Source of the DNA: Rachicladosporium sp. CCFEE 5018
Lineage: Eukaryota; Ascomycota; Dothideomycetes; Cladosporiales; Cladosporiaceae
Direction: 5' to 3'
DNA: 64,000 bases
NCBI GenBank assembly: GCA_002077045.2
Contig: KZ111144.1
Span: 458,443 to 522,442 of the forward strand
In this document: positions 50,383 to 60,757 of the stretch, piece after piece
Position numbering within the stretch: position 1 is the stretch's first letter
Layout: every line of letters starts with the position of its first letter
Program-made: the position numbers and the translations under genes
Notes under the pieces: model-generated
The model's input: the letters and a program-made list of their open reading frames with translations, nothing else
Databases searched by the model: none
Told to the model about the DNA's origin: nothing

Positions 50383-53300
50383 ATGGTGTATGTGAAGCCC
50401 ACAGTACAATTCACACGACTTGCCAGCTCGGCACTCAAATCTTTCACACACGGCGGCGCCCAGGGCATTGTTGCAGCCTCCCAATCTTCCGGTCTCGTAC
50501 AGAACCCGGCCGCTACCCCTCTCGCGGATCACCTTCTCGGCCGGTTCCGGAAGGCGGAGAAGTCGAAGACTCACAATGCATACCATCAGATAGAGAATGT
50601 GCGCCAGGCCAGCACTTCGCATGCGCCTGCGACTAGACCAGAGACCAGTCATCATGACCCAGGTCTGGAGAGATACTTCGATGCGTGGCAGAAGTACCAG
50701 CGCAATGAGCTGAAGGAAAAGGAATGGCAGCAGTATCAATTCGCCAAAAGGCTCGAGTGGCAGCCGCCGACGACTGTTCCTGATGGTGCGAGCGCTGCTC
50801 TCGGGCCGGTCGAGACCAAGGACGATGGCCATGAGACGAGGACAGAGCCCCTGGTGGCTCCCCTGCTCCGGCGTTCATACACCACGAGCGCACTCAATGA
50901 CTTCACCAAGGTCTTCATCAACAATGAAGCCGCTGGCGATGCAGCCATCGCTCAGGTCAACGATGCTATGGTGGAGGAGGGACACAAGTCGAAGGAAGTC
51001 GTCGAAGATGCAGACCGTTTGTCTGAGGTCTCGCCAGCACAGGACTCCTTGTTTTCGGAGACGCAAAGATCAGCGACACCTGCCAGCGTCTTCACACCTT
51101 CGGAAAGCCTGCGGTCATATGTGAGCTCGGAGAGCCAGGCATACACCGATGAACTGCTCCAGCTCAGCGCACAGGGGCGTCACCACGAGGTGCCGGCAGT
51201 CTTCCAGGCTATGTTGCGCGCGGGCGTGCAGCAACCTGCTCCAGCTGCGTATCATGCACTGTTGACTGCTGCCCTGCAGTTGACCTCCGGGAGATCCCAC
51301 ATGGTCCCCAAGGCTTTGGAAGTCTACTCAGATATGCTCCGGAGGAAGGTGACTCCAGACACTGCTACGTTCGCCACACTGATTGGACTTCTCGCAAACC
51401 GCGCCTCAGAGTCAACTGCGCAGCGCATTGAGCTGGAGGTACGCCGGACACGCTATGGTGGAGTTGAGCGACCTGGTCAATTCATGTTCCGGTCCTCCCA
51501 GGCGAAGTACACGATGCTCTTGGAGGACAGCAGTCTATCCATTGCACTGAAGATGTTCAGTCGAGCATTGAGGAACCCTGACGATCAGCTACCCAGCGTG
51601 GTCTGCGCATCTCTGGTCCGAGCATGCGCTGAGCAAGGGCGTGTGGGTGACATGGCGCAAGTCTACGAGCATATGGTGTCGCAGTCCATGAGTGTACCCG
51701 CGGACATCTTCCCACCTGCTATTGCAGCTTTCGGTAAGAATGGCGACCTCAGATCCGCAGTTGAGATCTACGATGATTACAAGGTGCTCGCCATCGAGAA
51801 CAATGCAGGCCAATACCACATGGAACGCGTTGACAACGATGTCTACGCATCGCTGATCAAGGCGTACGGCCTCTCTGGGCGCCTCGAGGGCGGGCTCAAA
51901 TTCTTCGAAGGACTGCAGAATGTTGACGATGTCAATGCCAAAGAGCTCGAGGCCATGCGTGAGACAGTCGTACTCAGTGCGCTACTTCCTGTCGCACTTC
52001 AAGACACCGCTGGAAGTGATGCGATCACCCTCACCGCTTCGCTCAGTGGCAGAGCACTGGCGTCGGCATGGACTAGGATATGCATCAACGCAGCCGATCG
52101 CGACAGCCTCAAGCAAAGCGAGCAGGCCTTCTCTTCGCTTGCCTGCCTCACACAGGACCTCTCTTCGCCGGCGGTCGCCATGCTAGCAATGCATATTCGG
52201 AATAGCAATGTCGAGGCTGCGGCACCGTACTGGGCCATCATGGAGAATGCACCTGCGACCTTGTCATTCGTCGAGCCGACCACAATGCGGACTATTGCGC
52301 TCCTCGCAGTTGGTCAAGCAGAGCGTGGTCTTAGGCAGACTCGCCGCATGTTCAGCCGCATCAGAGATTCACAAGCAGAGAGCGCGCAATCAGAGACCGC
52401 CAACCGCATCGATGAGGCAGTTGAGGTCATTGGGCGTTTTGTACTTGGCAGCTCATCGCCGATGCAACCTGAGACTGGTGCTGAGCTTCTGCGCGTGATG
52501 ACTGACAACGGCGGTCTTGTAACGCCGACAGCGGAGCATGTGATGGCACGTTTTGGTCCTCAGCAGATCGCACGTCTTACGCATGCCGATATCGAGTTCT
52601 TGCTCCGCGTGCAAGCGGGCATGGTCATCAACGAGTCTGCTGCTGATATTGCAGGCCCAGAACGCTTCGGCTGCCTCCTAGAGAACCTAGTCGCCAAATC
52701 CGTCATGCCATCCGCAGAGACTGAGACAATCATAGAGAGAACGCTTGTCAACATCAACCGCACTGAGCTCTCGAGACTGTGGAACAACTATCGATACCCA
52801 CCAACTCCGATCATGACTCCGGTCGCCTTCAGCCCTGTGCTACCGTTTCAGCCGCCCGTCTTCGACGAAGCTTTCGATCCGTATGCCGCCAAGACCGACA
52901 TTAAGGGCTCTAATATGATCAATGAGCTCCTGGAGCGTCCCCACGGCCGCCGTCTGAGTGAAGCACTGACAAGATTCCGCAATATGCGTCGTGTCGGGCG
53001 TGTGCCACGTATGTTCACGTACGGCAAGCTGATCGAAGGAGCTGCAAAGGAGAACAATCTCAGGGCAGCCACTGACATTCTGGAGATGGCTAAGCAAGAT
53101 GTGCCCTTTGACATGCGGTATCGTGTCGTACGCTTCGGGTGGCAGCAAATCCTCGATCAGATGGTGGCAGGTTGCTTGAACGTCAACCGACGTGACCTTG
53201 CTGCACGGTACCACCAAGACATGATCGAGATGGGCTGTGCGCCGTCTGCCAACACTTTCGGCCTATACATCACTACGCTTAAGGAGAACACCAAGACGTT

Positions 53301-54249
53301 CGACGAGGCCAGTGAAGCAGTCAAGATCTTCCATCAAGCTAAGGCCGAGGGTGTCGAGCCTTCTTCATTCCTCTACAACGCATTGATCGGCAAGCTTGGC
53401 AAGGCTCGCCGCATTGATGACTGCCTGTTCTACTTTGCAGATATGCGCAATACTGGGATCAAGCCCACAAGCGTCACTTACGGTACCGTCGTCAACGCGC
53501 TCTGCCGTGTCAGCGATGACAAATTCGCCGAGGAGATCTTCGTGGAGATGGAGTCAGCATCGAATTACAAGCCTCGCCCCGCGCCTTACCATAGCCTGAT
53601 GCAATTCTTCCTGACCACGAAGCGCAACAAGGCGAAGGTGCTGTCATACTACGAGCGTATGCGTAGCAAGAACATCGAGCCCACGATGCACACTTTCAAG
53701 CTCCTCATCGACGCACACGCCACGCTGGAGCCTGTCGATATGCGTGCGGCCGAGTCCGTGCTCACTGAGATGGCGTCCGCCGGTCTGCAGCCTGAAGCTG
53801 TGCACTACGCCTCGCTAATCCACGCCAAAGGCTGCACTCAGCAGGATGTCGCCGGCGCGCAAGCGATCTTCGCCTCCGTAATCGCTGCTGGCATGACCCG
53901 CCCGCAGCCTTGCATGTACCAAGCGCTCTTTGAGTCCTTCAACGCGAACCACCAGGTCGAGCTCTCGGAGCCTTTACTGCAGGATATGCGCGCTAGACAT
54001 GTCGAGTTCACGCCCTACACCGCTAATGCGCTGATCCATGGGTACACGCTGCAGCATAATCTCGAGAAAGCGAAGGCGGCTTTCGGACTAGTCGCTGTGG
54101 CGAAGCGGGAGCCTAGCACGTACGAGGCGATGGTGAGGGCTTGCCTCGCGGCTGAGGACCGTGAGGGCGCCAGGGGAGTTGTCAAGGAGGCGCTGGGTCG
54201 CGGGTACCCCAGCGCTGTGGCTGGCAAGATTGCTGAGCTGGTGAGGTGA
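50383..54249 (+). CDS. Large mitochondrial pentatricopeptide repeat (PPR) protein, copy B
   Basis: 1288 residues, the same length as copy A, with no indel over 3.87 kb. About 45 residues differ by eye, spread through the protein, and most DNA changes are synonymous, so the protein appears constrained. The presequence-like N terminus and the C-terminal PPR units (KPTSVTYGTVVNAL, EPTMHTFKLLIDAHA) are kept. Likely a mitochondrial RNA-binding factor; the target is unknown. Confidence 0.85.
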   Translation: MVYVKPTVQFTRLASSALKSFTHGGAQGIVAASQSSGLVQNPAATPLADHLLGRFRKAEKSKTHNAYHQIENVRQASTSHAPATRPETSHHDPGLERYFDAWQKYQRNELKEKEWQQYQFAKRLEWQPPTTVPDGASAALGPVETKDDGHETRTEPLVAPLLRRSYTTSALNDFTKVFINNEAAGDAAIAQVNDAMVEEGHKSKEVVEDADRLSEVSPAQDSLFSETQRSATPASVFTPSESLRSYVSSESQAYTDELLQLSAQGRHHEVPAVFQAMLRAGVQQPAPAAYHALLTAALQLTSGRSHMVPKALEVYSDMLRRKVTPDTATFATLIGLLANRASESTAQRIELEVRRTRYGGVERPGQFMFRSSQAKYTMLLEDSSLSIALKMFSRALRNPDDQLPSVVCASLVRACAEQGRVGDMAQVYEHMVSQSMSVPADIFPPAIAAFGKNGDLRSAVEIYDDYKVLAIENNAGQYHMERVDNDVYASLIKAYGLSGRLEGGLKFFEGLQNVDDVNAKELEAMRETVVLSALLPVALQDTAGSDAITLTASLSGRALASAWTRICINAADRDSLKQSEQAFSSLACLTQDLSSPAVAMLAMHIRNSNVEAAAPYWAIMENAPATLSFVEPTTMRTIALLAVGQAERGLRQTRRMFSRIRDSQAESAQSETANRIDEAVEVIGRFVLGSSSPMQPETGAELLRVMTDNGGLVTPTAEHVMARFGPQQIARLTHADIEFLLRVQAGMVINESAADIAGPERFGCLLENLVAKSVMPSAETETIIERTLVNINRTELSRLWNNYRYPPTPIMTPVAFSPVLPFQPPVFDEAFDPYAAKTDIKGSNMINELLERPHGRRLSEALTRFRNMRRVGRVPRMFTYGKLIEGAAKENNLRAATDILEMAKQDVPFDMRYRVVRFGWQQILDQMVAGCLNVNRRDLAARYHQDMIEMGCAPSANTFGLYITTLKENTKTFDEASEAVKIFHQAKAEGVEPSSFLYNALIGKLGKARRIDDCLFYFADMRNTGIKPTSVTYGTVVNALCRVSDDKFAEEIFVEMESASNYKPRPAPYHSLMQFFLTTKRNKAKVLSYYERMRSKNIEPTMHTFKLLIDAHATLEPVDMRAAESVLTEMASAGLQPEAVHYASLIHAKGCTQQDVAGAQAIFASVIAAGMTRPQPCMYQALFESFNANHQVELSEPLLQDMRARHVEFTPYTANALIHGYTLQHNLEKAKAAFGLVAVAKREPSTYEAMVRACLAAEDREGARGVVKEALGRGYPSAVAGKIAELVR

Positions 54250-54683
54250 GCTTCGTCAGAGGAGGAACAACATGGGAAGGCAGTGTACTTTTGATGCATT
54301 TAGCGAGTGGCGTTGACAGCATACTTGAGCGCTGTCCGCTTTGACGGTCGCGCTGGGAGGTTGTGGCAACGATCAACGGCCGGTGTGTGTACTAACAGGA
54401 TACCCAAGGGATCTCCCCTCTTCTAGACTTAGAGTGAGCGTGCTCTGTATGAGCTACGCAGCGCGAAGGGCGCGGTCTAGAGTTTCATAGATGAAACGAA
54501 AGAAATCAACACCAATTGGATTTGCCACTGAACACATGCCATTCGTCCAATGTTGCATGGCCCCTTGGCGCTATGTCGCCGCTCTCCGATCGGTGGCCGA
54601 CTTCTCCCTCAGAGCTCCCCATCATCCCACTCTCAACGACAACAACCTGGCAAAATGACAAAACGTAAACACCATCGCCCTTG
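54250..54683. other. intergenic region between the PPR gene and tRNA-Ile, copy B
   Basis: About 430 bp. The left 260 bp match copy A. The right part does not; it contains AAAATGACAAAACG (54652-54665), which on the tRNA strand gives two T4 runs that could terminate Pol III. Confidence 0.4.
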
Positions 54684-54784
54684 TGCTCCCTGTGAGGGTC
54701 GAACTCACGACTTCCGCATAGCTTCATACAGGTCCCGCAGGCGCATGTATAAGAACGGCACGCTAGCCACTGCGTCAAGGGAGC
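54684..54784 (-). tRNA. tRNA-Ile(UAU) with a 28-nt tRNA intron, copy B (intact)
   Basis: 101 bp on the minus strand. Acceptor GCTCCCT pairs perfectly with AGGGAGC, with discriminator A. D arm ACGC-AGTGGCTA-GCGT; anticodon stem CCGTT opposite TGCGG (one T-T mismatch and one G-T pair); loop CTTATA with anticodon TAT; T arm GTGAG-TTCGACC-CTCAC. Without the 28-nt intron after position 37 the molecule has 73 nt, the standard length. The sequence around the anticodon resembles yeast tRNA-Ile(UAU), which also has an intron here. This minor tRNA reads AUA codons. Confidence 0.9.
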
Positions 54785-55303
54785 GACGGTGACTCCCGCG
54801 CGATGGTTTAACGCATTTATAATACTGATAAACTTCGAGACGCTTTTTGCGGACATGATCCCGGCCCTCTTCCACTGAGATGTATAGAATTCGATGCTTG
54901 CCTGCTTTCAGCTATTTCAGCTCGCCATCGTTGCAATTCGAACGATTCACAAAGACGACAAGACAAGGAACGGCAAGGTGGCCCTGTTCCCGCCCGATGA
55001 TAGGCCGACGTCTGGACCGAATCGAGCTTGATCGTGAAAATCCACCTCTTCCGTAGCGGTATGACCGCATCTAGGCAAGCCCGTGTGGTTATCAGTCGAA
55101 GTCACCTCGACGCCAAGGCAAGTTCCTATGCCGGCATCGCCATTGATGGTGATCGCAGTGTACGAGAGCAAGTAGAGGTGTTGCTTCATCTACTTCATAA
55201 GCTGAGGTATGGTAGGCGTAGGCAAGTCATAGTTTCTATTTCCCTCCTCGTTGACAGAACATCATCGTCTACATCCTATCTCCTCCCACAGCCGTACACG
55301 GCA
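54785..55303. promoter_or_regulatory. intergenic region upstream of the MFS gene, copy B
   Basis: About 520 bp. The part next to the tRNA is unlike copy A; similarity resumes near 54975. It should contain the MFS promoter and leader. No gene seen. Confidence 0.35.
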
Positions 55304-56773
55304 ATGGCAACAACGTCTCGAAGCAATGGCCTCTCCTCGACAGTCGTTCTCGAGGAGCCCATGCCTCTACACACAATCAGACCGAAGTCAGAACTACCGA
55401 GGATCTCATTGACGGCCTCGTCAAGCAAGTCGAAGATACTGGACAGCGACGATAACCCAGAAGACCGTAATGAGACTCTGCCCTCGCCGATCACTGCATC
55501 AACGCAAGTCGAAACATGGAACAGCCCAAGAGTCAACCTCTATCGTTTCCCGGCAACATTATGGGCATTCACGATCGTAAGGCCGTCCCCCATCAATCAA
55601 TCCGTAAAAACCACCTAACTCAACGCAAAGATGGGCATGAACGACGCCTCCTACGGCGCCATAATCCCCTACCTCGAAAAATACTACTCCCTCTCCTATA
55701 CAATCGTCTCCCTCGTCTTCCTCTCCCCTTTCGTAGGCTACACAGCAGCAGCCCTAACAAACAACGCAATTCATCTCCGCTTCGGCCAGCGCGGTGTAGC
55801 CTTCCTCGGCCCAGCCTGCCACCTCGTAGCCTACATCATCATCGCCATACACCCTCCCTACCCGGTCATGGTCGTCAGTTTCATTTTGGCGGGGTTTGGG
55901 AACGGGCTCGAGGACGCGGGCTGGAATGCGTGGATAGGCGCGATGGCGCATGCGAATGAGTTGTTGGGGTTTTTGCATGGGTTCTATGGGTTGGGGGCAA
56001 CAATTGCACCTCTCATCGCAACGACTATGATCACTCGCGGCGGGCTGCAGTGGTATTACTGGTATTACTGCATGATCACATTCGCAGCCACGGAACTCGC
56101 GACCTCTTTACACGCCTTCTGGGGAGCCACGGGGGCGGCGTTCCGAGAGGCGAATCCACGGACGAGCGATGAGGGTGGGTCGAGATTGAAGGAAGCTTGT
56201 TTGGTCATGCCTGCTGCAAGGACAACTTGGCTTTGTGCGATCTTTCTGCTGGGGTACGTGGGGATTGAAGTGTCGCTTGGTGGCTGGATTGTGGTGTTCA
56301 TGATCGATATTCGGGATGGAGCTGCCTTCGCTTCGGGTATGGTCGCTACGGGGTTCTGGCTTGGTCTCACGGTTGGCCGAGTCATCCTGGGCTTTGTCAC
56401 GCCGCGGATTGGAGAGAAGCTGAGCATTGCAATATACTTGCCCATCGCGGCGGGGATGCAGCTGCTGTTCTGGCTGGTGCCGCAATTCTACGTCTCGGCT
56501 GTGGCTGTGGCACTGCAGGGCTTCTTCCTCGGTCCTCTGTTCCCGGCCGCGGTGGTAGCTATGACGAAGCTACTGCCCAAGCACCTGCACGTCTCGAGTA
56601 TCGGCTTCGTCGCAGCGTTCGGAGGGAGCGGCGGCGCCATACTGCCGTTCGCGGTGGGTGCACTGGCTCAAGCGAAGGGCGTGCAGGTCCTCCAGCCGAT
56701 TATCCTTGCGTTGCTGGTCGCCATCTGGGTAGTATGGATGTGCTTGCCTAGAATAGGAAAGAAGAAGGAGTGA
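55304..56773 (+). CDS. MFS transporter, Bsc6/fucose-permease-like, copy B
   Basis: Exons 55304..55576 and 55631..56773, 471 residues (one extra Ser in MATTSRSNG). The intron 55577..55630 has GTAAGG, CCTAACTC and CAAAG. The membrane part is almost unchanged in protein sequence (A/T and N/T near helix 5, D/E at the C terminus) although the DNA of the first helices differs at many third positions. Substrate unknown. Confidence 0.88.
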
Positions 56774-56944
56774 GAAATCGCCATCAATGATGCAGAGAAT
56801 CAGAGCCTACGCTACCTTGTGGTGATTTGAGCTTCAGTGTGACTGGTGTCAGTACTTTTACACACCCTCAGATCGTACTCCTACATCCTTTTGTTGACCG
56901 TCCTATGCTCGCTCCCCTCCGTCGTCTCCGATGCGATCGCACAT

Positions 56945-57401
56945 CTACGACTTCTTCTGCGCCGCTTCAGCAGTAGCTTTCTGCAAGTCCACAATATCCT
57001 TCTTTGCGTCCTTTGTCTCGCCCCGGTCTGCTTTCAGCTATCGCAATCGTTAGTACCCATCTCCAGATCCTCAACGGAAATTGGAGTCAACATACCGCGA
57101 CCTCACTATCGCTAGCCAGCTCCTCCTTGTATTCGTTCGTGCCCTGCTTCTGCTTCCTAAGCTGCTCCTGCTTGTGGTGCTCGACTTCCTCGCCGCGGCC
57201 ATCGGCGTCTGGTCGTCCGTCAGCAATAGGGCTACATTACAGCTTCATTTGCTGGAGAAAGGCTGGTCTGGACGTTCGCGTACTTAACGAAGACTCCTTA
57301 GCCGCTGCCAATGGCCTGAAGCTTTGTATTGATCGCGCGGGGATGAATGCCCGGGCGGCTGTAGGTGCCCGGCGTGCGATGGTGGTGCGGAGGGAGAACA
57401 T
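56945..57401 (-). CDS. Small Lys/Glu-rich mitochondrial protein, copy B
   Basis: Exons 57284..57401, 57096..57208 and 56945..57037, 107 residues, each the same length as in copy A. Introns 57209..57283 and 57038..57095 keep donors, branch sites and acceptors. One change in the presequence (RSIQSF for RSFQSF) is visible. The stable reading frame across two introns in both copies supports a real gene of unknown function. Confidence 0.78.
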
Positions 57402-57681
57402 CGTGGTGACGGAGGAACTGCGTGCGGAAAGCTGATTCCGGTGCTTGATTGAGATGGTGACGGCGGCACTTCAGGTTCAGCATAAACTGGAGGTCGATCT
57501 TAAGCAAAAGTCTGGCCTCGGCTTTGGGCCGATCGTCAGGCACGTCATGGTGAGCTTCCGCTTCCTCAGAGTCCGTGCGTGTTATTGCGAGACGCCAGCC
57601 CGTGACAAGCATACTAAGATCTCGCTGCTGGTGTACAGGCTCCTACAGTACTGTACACAATCAATCGCTGGACTGTTGATA

Positions 57682-60003
57682 TTAAGACCTCAATGCTGCA
57701 AGCTCTTCCCTCCTGACCCTAAAGTCCTCCTGTGCCTCCCGCTCCCTCTTCTTAACAAAGGTAACCTCCTCACGCAAACCCTCGAGTCGATCAATGAGCA
57801 CAGCCTGCTCGACCGAGTCCACGCCTCTCAACGTCTCGCCTTGCACCTTGAGCCCTCCGAGAGCGAGCGCTGCTTCGCCAATCTTGGCCCGCAACTTGCC
57901 AGCGCGGTCGATGTAGCCGCCATGCAGTTTGCGGAGTTTAGACTCCAGCGCACTGCTGCGTGTAGCAGACGTAGTGATGTCACCTTGCGCGCGGTCGAAA
58001 GCAGTCGATATCTGAGTAGTGCTGTCGTCGTCGTCATCGTCAGGGTAGCCAGGTAAGAGCTTGTTCGCCCTCGCTGCGACCCACTCGCGCTCGAAAGCCT
58101 CCCCGAACTGAGCGCGGTCGGCGTCCTGCCCCATCTCAAGTATGACTTCCATCCTCGCGCGATCTGCAGTCTCCTCGTCAAGAGGCTCGGTTGCAGGCAC
58201 AGCTGAGGGATTGGCAACACGCGAACCCCCGAACTTCACTGCATCCGCTGCGATCAGTCTCGCAGACTCTTGAGCTATCAGCCGCTCGACCGGATCCTCA
58301 ATCGCGTTCGCGCTCTTCATCAGCGAAGCGAAGTCCACCGTACTCGGTCTCGGCAAGCCACGCTGCACGACCTTCGTCTGCCGTGCAAGGTCTGCCCTCG
58401 CTGCATCGTCCGCTGCCTGCTGAGCCCGTCGGTCACGCAGAGCGGCATCCTCGGCAGCGGCAGCAGCAGCCTCTTCAGCGCTGAGCTCTGGCTGCTCGTC
58501 TGGGAGCTCGAGCTCGAAGGCCATCTCCTGCGGCCTGGGCAGGCTTGCAAGTGCGCCGCGGAGTGAGCTCTTCGAGGCTCGTTCTGCAAGTCGCAGGTCT
58601 CTGGGCGTTTGGCTGACGAGTGCTGTGGATGGAGTAGCGTTGTTTAGGTTGAAGCCGTCTCGTGCAGGTGTCTGGCTTGGCCCGTTTCGAATAGGCGTTG
58701 CGCCGTTCAGTTGTCGCAGTGGGGTCGCTAATGGGTTCGGCGTGGACGACATCTGCTCACTCGGCGCCACACCTTCATAGCCTGTCGTCGCTCCTCCCTC
58801 GTGAAGCGGAATGTTCTCGCCGCCAAAGAGTACTGATTGCGTCTCTGTGCGTGCTCGAGCATTCCGCAGCTCATTGACGATGCGGTCTTCCTCAACAGGT
58901 GCTTGCGGTGTACGCATAGGTGTAGCTCCGATGACGTTCCCGTAGCTGCCCACAAGACCTCTTGTGGTGTCATTGTCGCCCAGCGCATTTGCGCGATCTC
59001 CGGACAGACCCATCTTGACAATTTCCTCGAGCTCGTGCTCACTGACTTGAGGCGCGGGCAGATTGAGTGCCCTCCGCCTCGAGCTCTGCTCTGCTTCACG
59101 TATCCTCTGCAACTGACCAGCCTTTGCCGCCGCAGCATATGCAGCAGTCCCACCTTCTTTCTCATTCTTCCGTCTCTTCGGCTCCTGTCCCTCCACCTCC
59201 GCCGCCTCACCCTTCCTCTTATTTGCCAGTTGCTGTTTCCGCGGATCAAACATCTCCCTCGACCTCTCGTTCTCGGCCATCTCATTCTGCGTGTCGTAGA
59301 ATCCCGGCGCAGGCGCCTTCTCGAACGGAATGTCCGCATTATAGTCCATCTGCCCCTTCTTCCTCGTCGTAACCTTGATATTGATGCCCGCAGCCTTCAG
59401 CTCCCGCCTCTTCTGCAACTGCGCCATCCTCTTGCTCTCCTCCAGCTGCCTCTCCCTTGCCTTCCGTTTCGCCTTCTTACCCTGCGTGTTTGCCAGCCTC
59501 GCCCTAGCCTCACTCAACATCTCCTTCTCATCTTCGTCCATGTCCACCGTATCCGGTCGTGCAGGCCGACTCTCCGGCTCCGGATCCAGCTCCCCCGGCC
59601 TCAACCTCCTAACATCATCCGCGCTTGGCGCCGCTGCCTCCCCGCCCTCCGGCCCACCCAAGCCCATCTCCTCCCCCTCCCTCGCCTCCGCCTCATCGAG
59701 CAGCTTCTGATACCGTTCCAGACACTGCGTCGCCGTCCGGCCGACAATCGGCGCGATGGTCCGCCATTGCGTGGGCATCAGCTTCGCCAGGTGCAGCAGC
59801 TTCTCGTCCTCTTCGCGACTCCATTCGATCTTGCGGATGCCCGGGTCGAGCCATTCTGTCCAGCGGGCTTTGCATTGTTTGGCTGTTTTGCGGGCGAGGA
59901 GCGAGGAGACGCGAGCCCATTGATTTAGGCCGTATTTGGAGATTGCGGCTTTGAGGATCTCGTCTTCGATGTTGGTCCAGACGCCGCCTTTGACGACCGG
60001 CAT
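57682..60003 (-). CDS. CEF1: Cdc5/Cef1 pre-mRNA splicing factor, copy B
   Basis: 773 residues, same length as copy A. The two Myb repeats and the Cdc5-specific region are unchanged or nearly so; differences gather at the C terminus (PGYPDDDDDDSTTQISTAF against SGYPAEDEEDGTAELSAAF) and the last residues. The DNA from about 58330 to 60000 is nearly identical to copy A, while 57690-58320 is clearly more diverged. Core NineTeen-complex protein of the spliceosome. Confidence 0.94.
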   Translation of the reverse strand: MPVVKGGVWTNIEDEILKAAISKYGLNQWARVSSLLARKTAKQCKARWTEWLDPGIRKIEWSREEDEKLLHLAKLMPTQWRTIAPIVGRTATQCLERYQKLLDEAEAREGEEMGLGGPEGGEAAAPSADDVRRLRPGELDPEPESRPARPDTVDMDEDEKEMLSEARARLANTQGKKAKRKARERQLEESKRMAQLQKRRELKAAGINIKVTTRKKGQMDYNADIPFEKAPAPGFYDTQNEMAENERSREMFDPRKQQLANKRKGEAAEVEGQEPKRRKNEKEGGTAAYAAAAKAGQLQRIREAEQSSRRRALNLPAPQVSEHELEEIVKMGLSGDRANALGDNDTTRGLVGSYGNVIGATPMRTPQAPVEEDRIVNELRNARARTETQSVLFGGENIPLHEGGATTGYEGVAPSEQMSSTPNPLATPLRQLNGATPIRNGPSQTPARDGFNLNNATPSTALVSQTPRDLRLAERASKSSLRGALASLPRPQEMAFELELPDEQPELSAEEAAAAAAEDAALRDRRAQQAADDAARADLARQTKVVQRGLPRPSTVDFASLMKSANAIEDPVERLIAQESARLIAADAVKFGGSRVANPSAVPATEPLDEETADRARMEVILEMGQDADRAQFGEAFEREWVAARANKLLPGYPDDDDDDSTTQISTAFDRAQGDITTSATRSSALESKLRKLHGGYIDRAGKLRAKIGEAALALGGLKVQGETLRGVDSVEQAVLIDRLEGLREEVTFVKKREREAQEDFRVRREELAALRS

Positions 60004-60285
60004 CGTGGCGGTGGTGGGAGAGGTATGGTGGGAGGTCGATGTAGTTGGAGATCCGCTCGTGAAGATGTCGGACTAGTAGAGGGAAAGGACATGCGCTTGG
60101 TCGAGCAATGCGCGCTGGGCGTCGCAAATGACTCGCGCGGTCAACGAGCATGAGTGAGGAACACTTGAGAGATGTAACACGATCTGTTTCTCATACAGAG
60201 AAAGGGATATAGTGAAGCGTCACAACAGTCAGAAGCTGTCTTTGAATCGCTCCAAGATTGGCTGGAGTGTCTATCGCGAACAGCC

Positions 60286-60630
60286 ATGTCTTCCATCACG
60301 AGACGAGGCTTCCGAACGTTTTCAAAGGTCTCGCCACTCGTGTCGAGAGCCTACGCATCGACAACGGCCGCAACGTCTACGACAGACACAGTGAACGCTA
60401 CTGCAGAACCTGCGGAGATTCGCAAGCAGTCAAATGTATCGACAGCGACGGCCCCGAACTCTAATCAACCCGCACCCAAGAAGAAGACCCAACTCCAACT
60501 CGACGAAGAGCTCCGCCTCAAGATGTCAGGCCTCTCCGGCGACGGCGGCGAATCAGGCGTTGAATACGAAGACGGTGTGCCCGTATCTATGAAGCGGAGC
60601 GTGAAGAGCAACATGTTCCGCTACATTTGA
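60286..60630 (+). CDS. Small mitochondrial protein ending MFRYI, copy B (intact)
   Basis: 114 residues in one frame: a presequence rich in Arg and Ser (MSSITRRGFRTFSKV), a Thr/Ala linker, then QLQLDEELRLKMSGLSGDGG and the terminal MKRSVKSNMFRYI. It is divergent from CEF1 (282 bp apart) and ends 127 bp before the WDR48 stop. Function unknown; the C-terminal motif is, as I recall, shared by many filamentous ascomycetes. Copy A carries a frameshift. Confidence 0.75.
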   Translation: MSSITRRGFRTFSKVSPLVSRAYASTTAATSTTDTVNATAEPAEIRKQSNVSTATAPNSNQPAPKKKTQLQLDEELRLKMSGLSGDGGESGVEYEDGVPVSMKRSVKSNMFRYI

Positions 60631-60757
60631 AGCGCATTACAGTGCACCTAAGCTGGGTATCCTCCATGCCTGAGCCTATGAATGGTTCTGCCAACGCTAT
60701 CCCCGCATCCAATTTCGCTGCACTCGACCTTGCCGCGAGACTGCGAGCAGCGGTATA

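Noticed and set aside
58837..59928. 363-residue plus-strand ORF opposite CEF1
   Set aside because: Leu/Arg-rich shadow of the Cef1 coding strand; only 266 residues in copy A (28350..29150) and not conserved as a protein.
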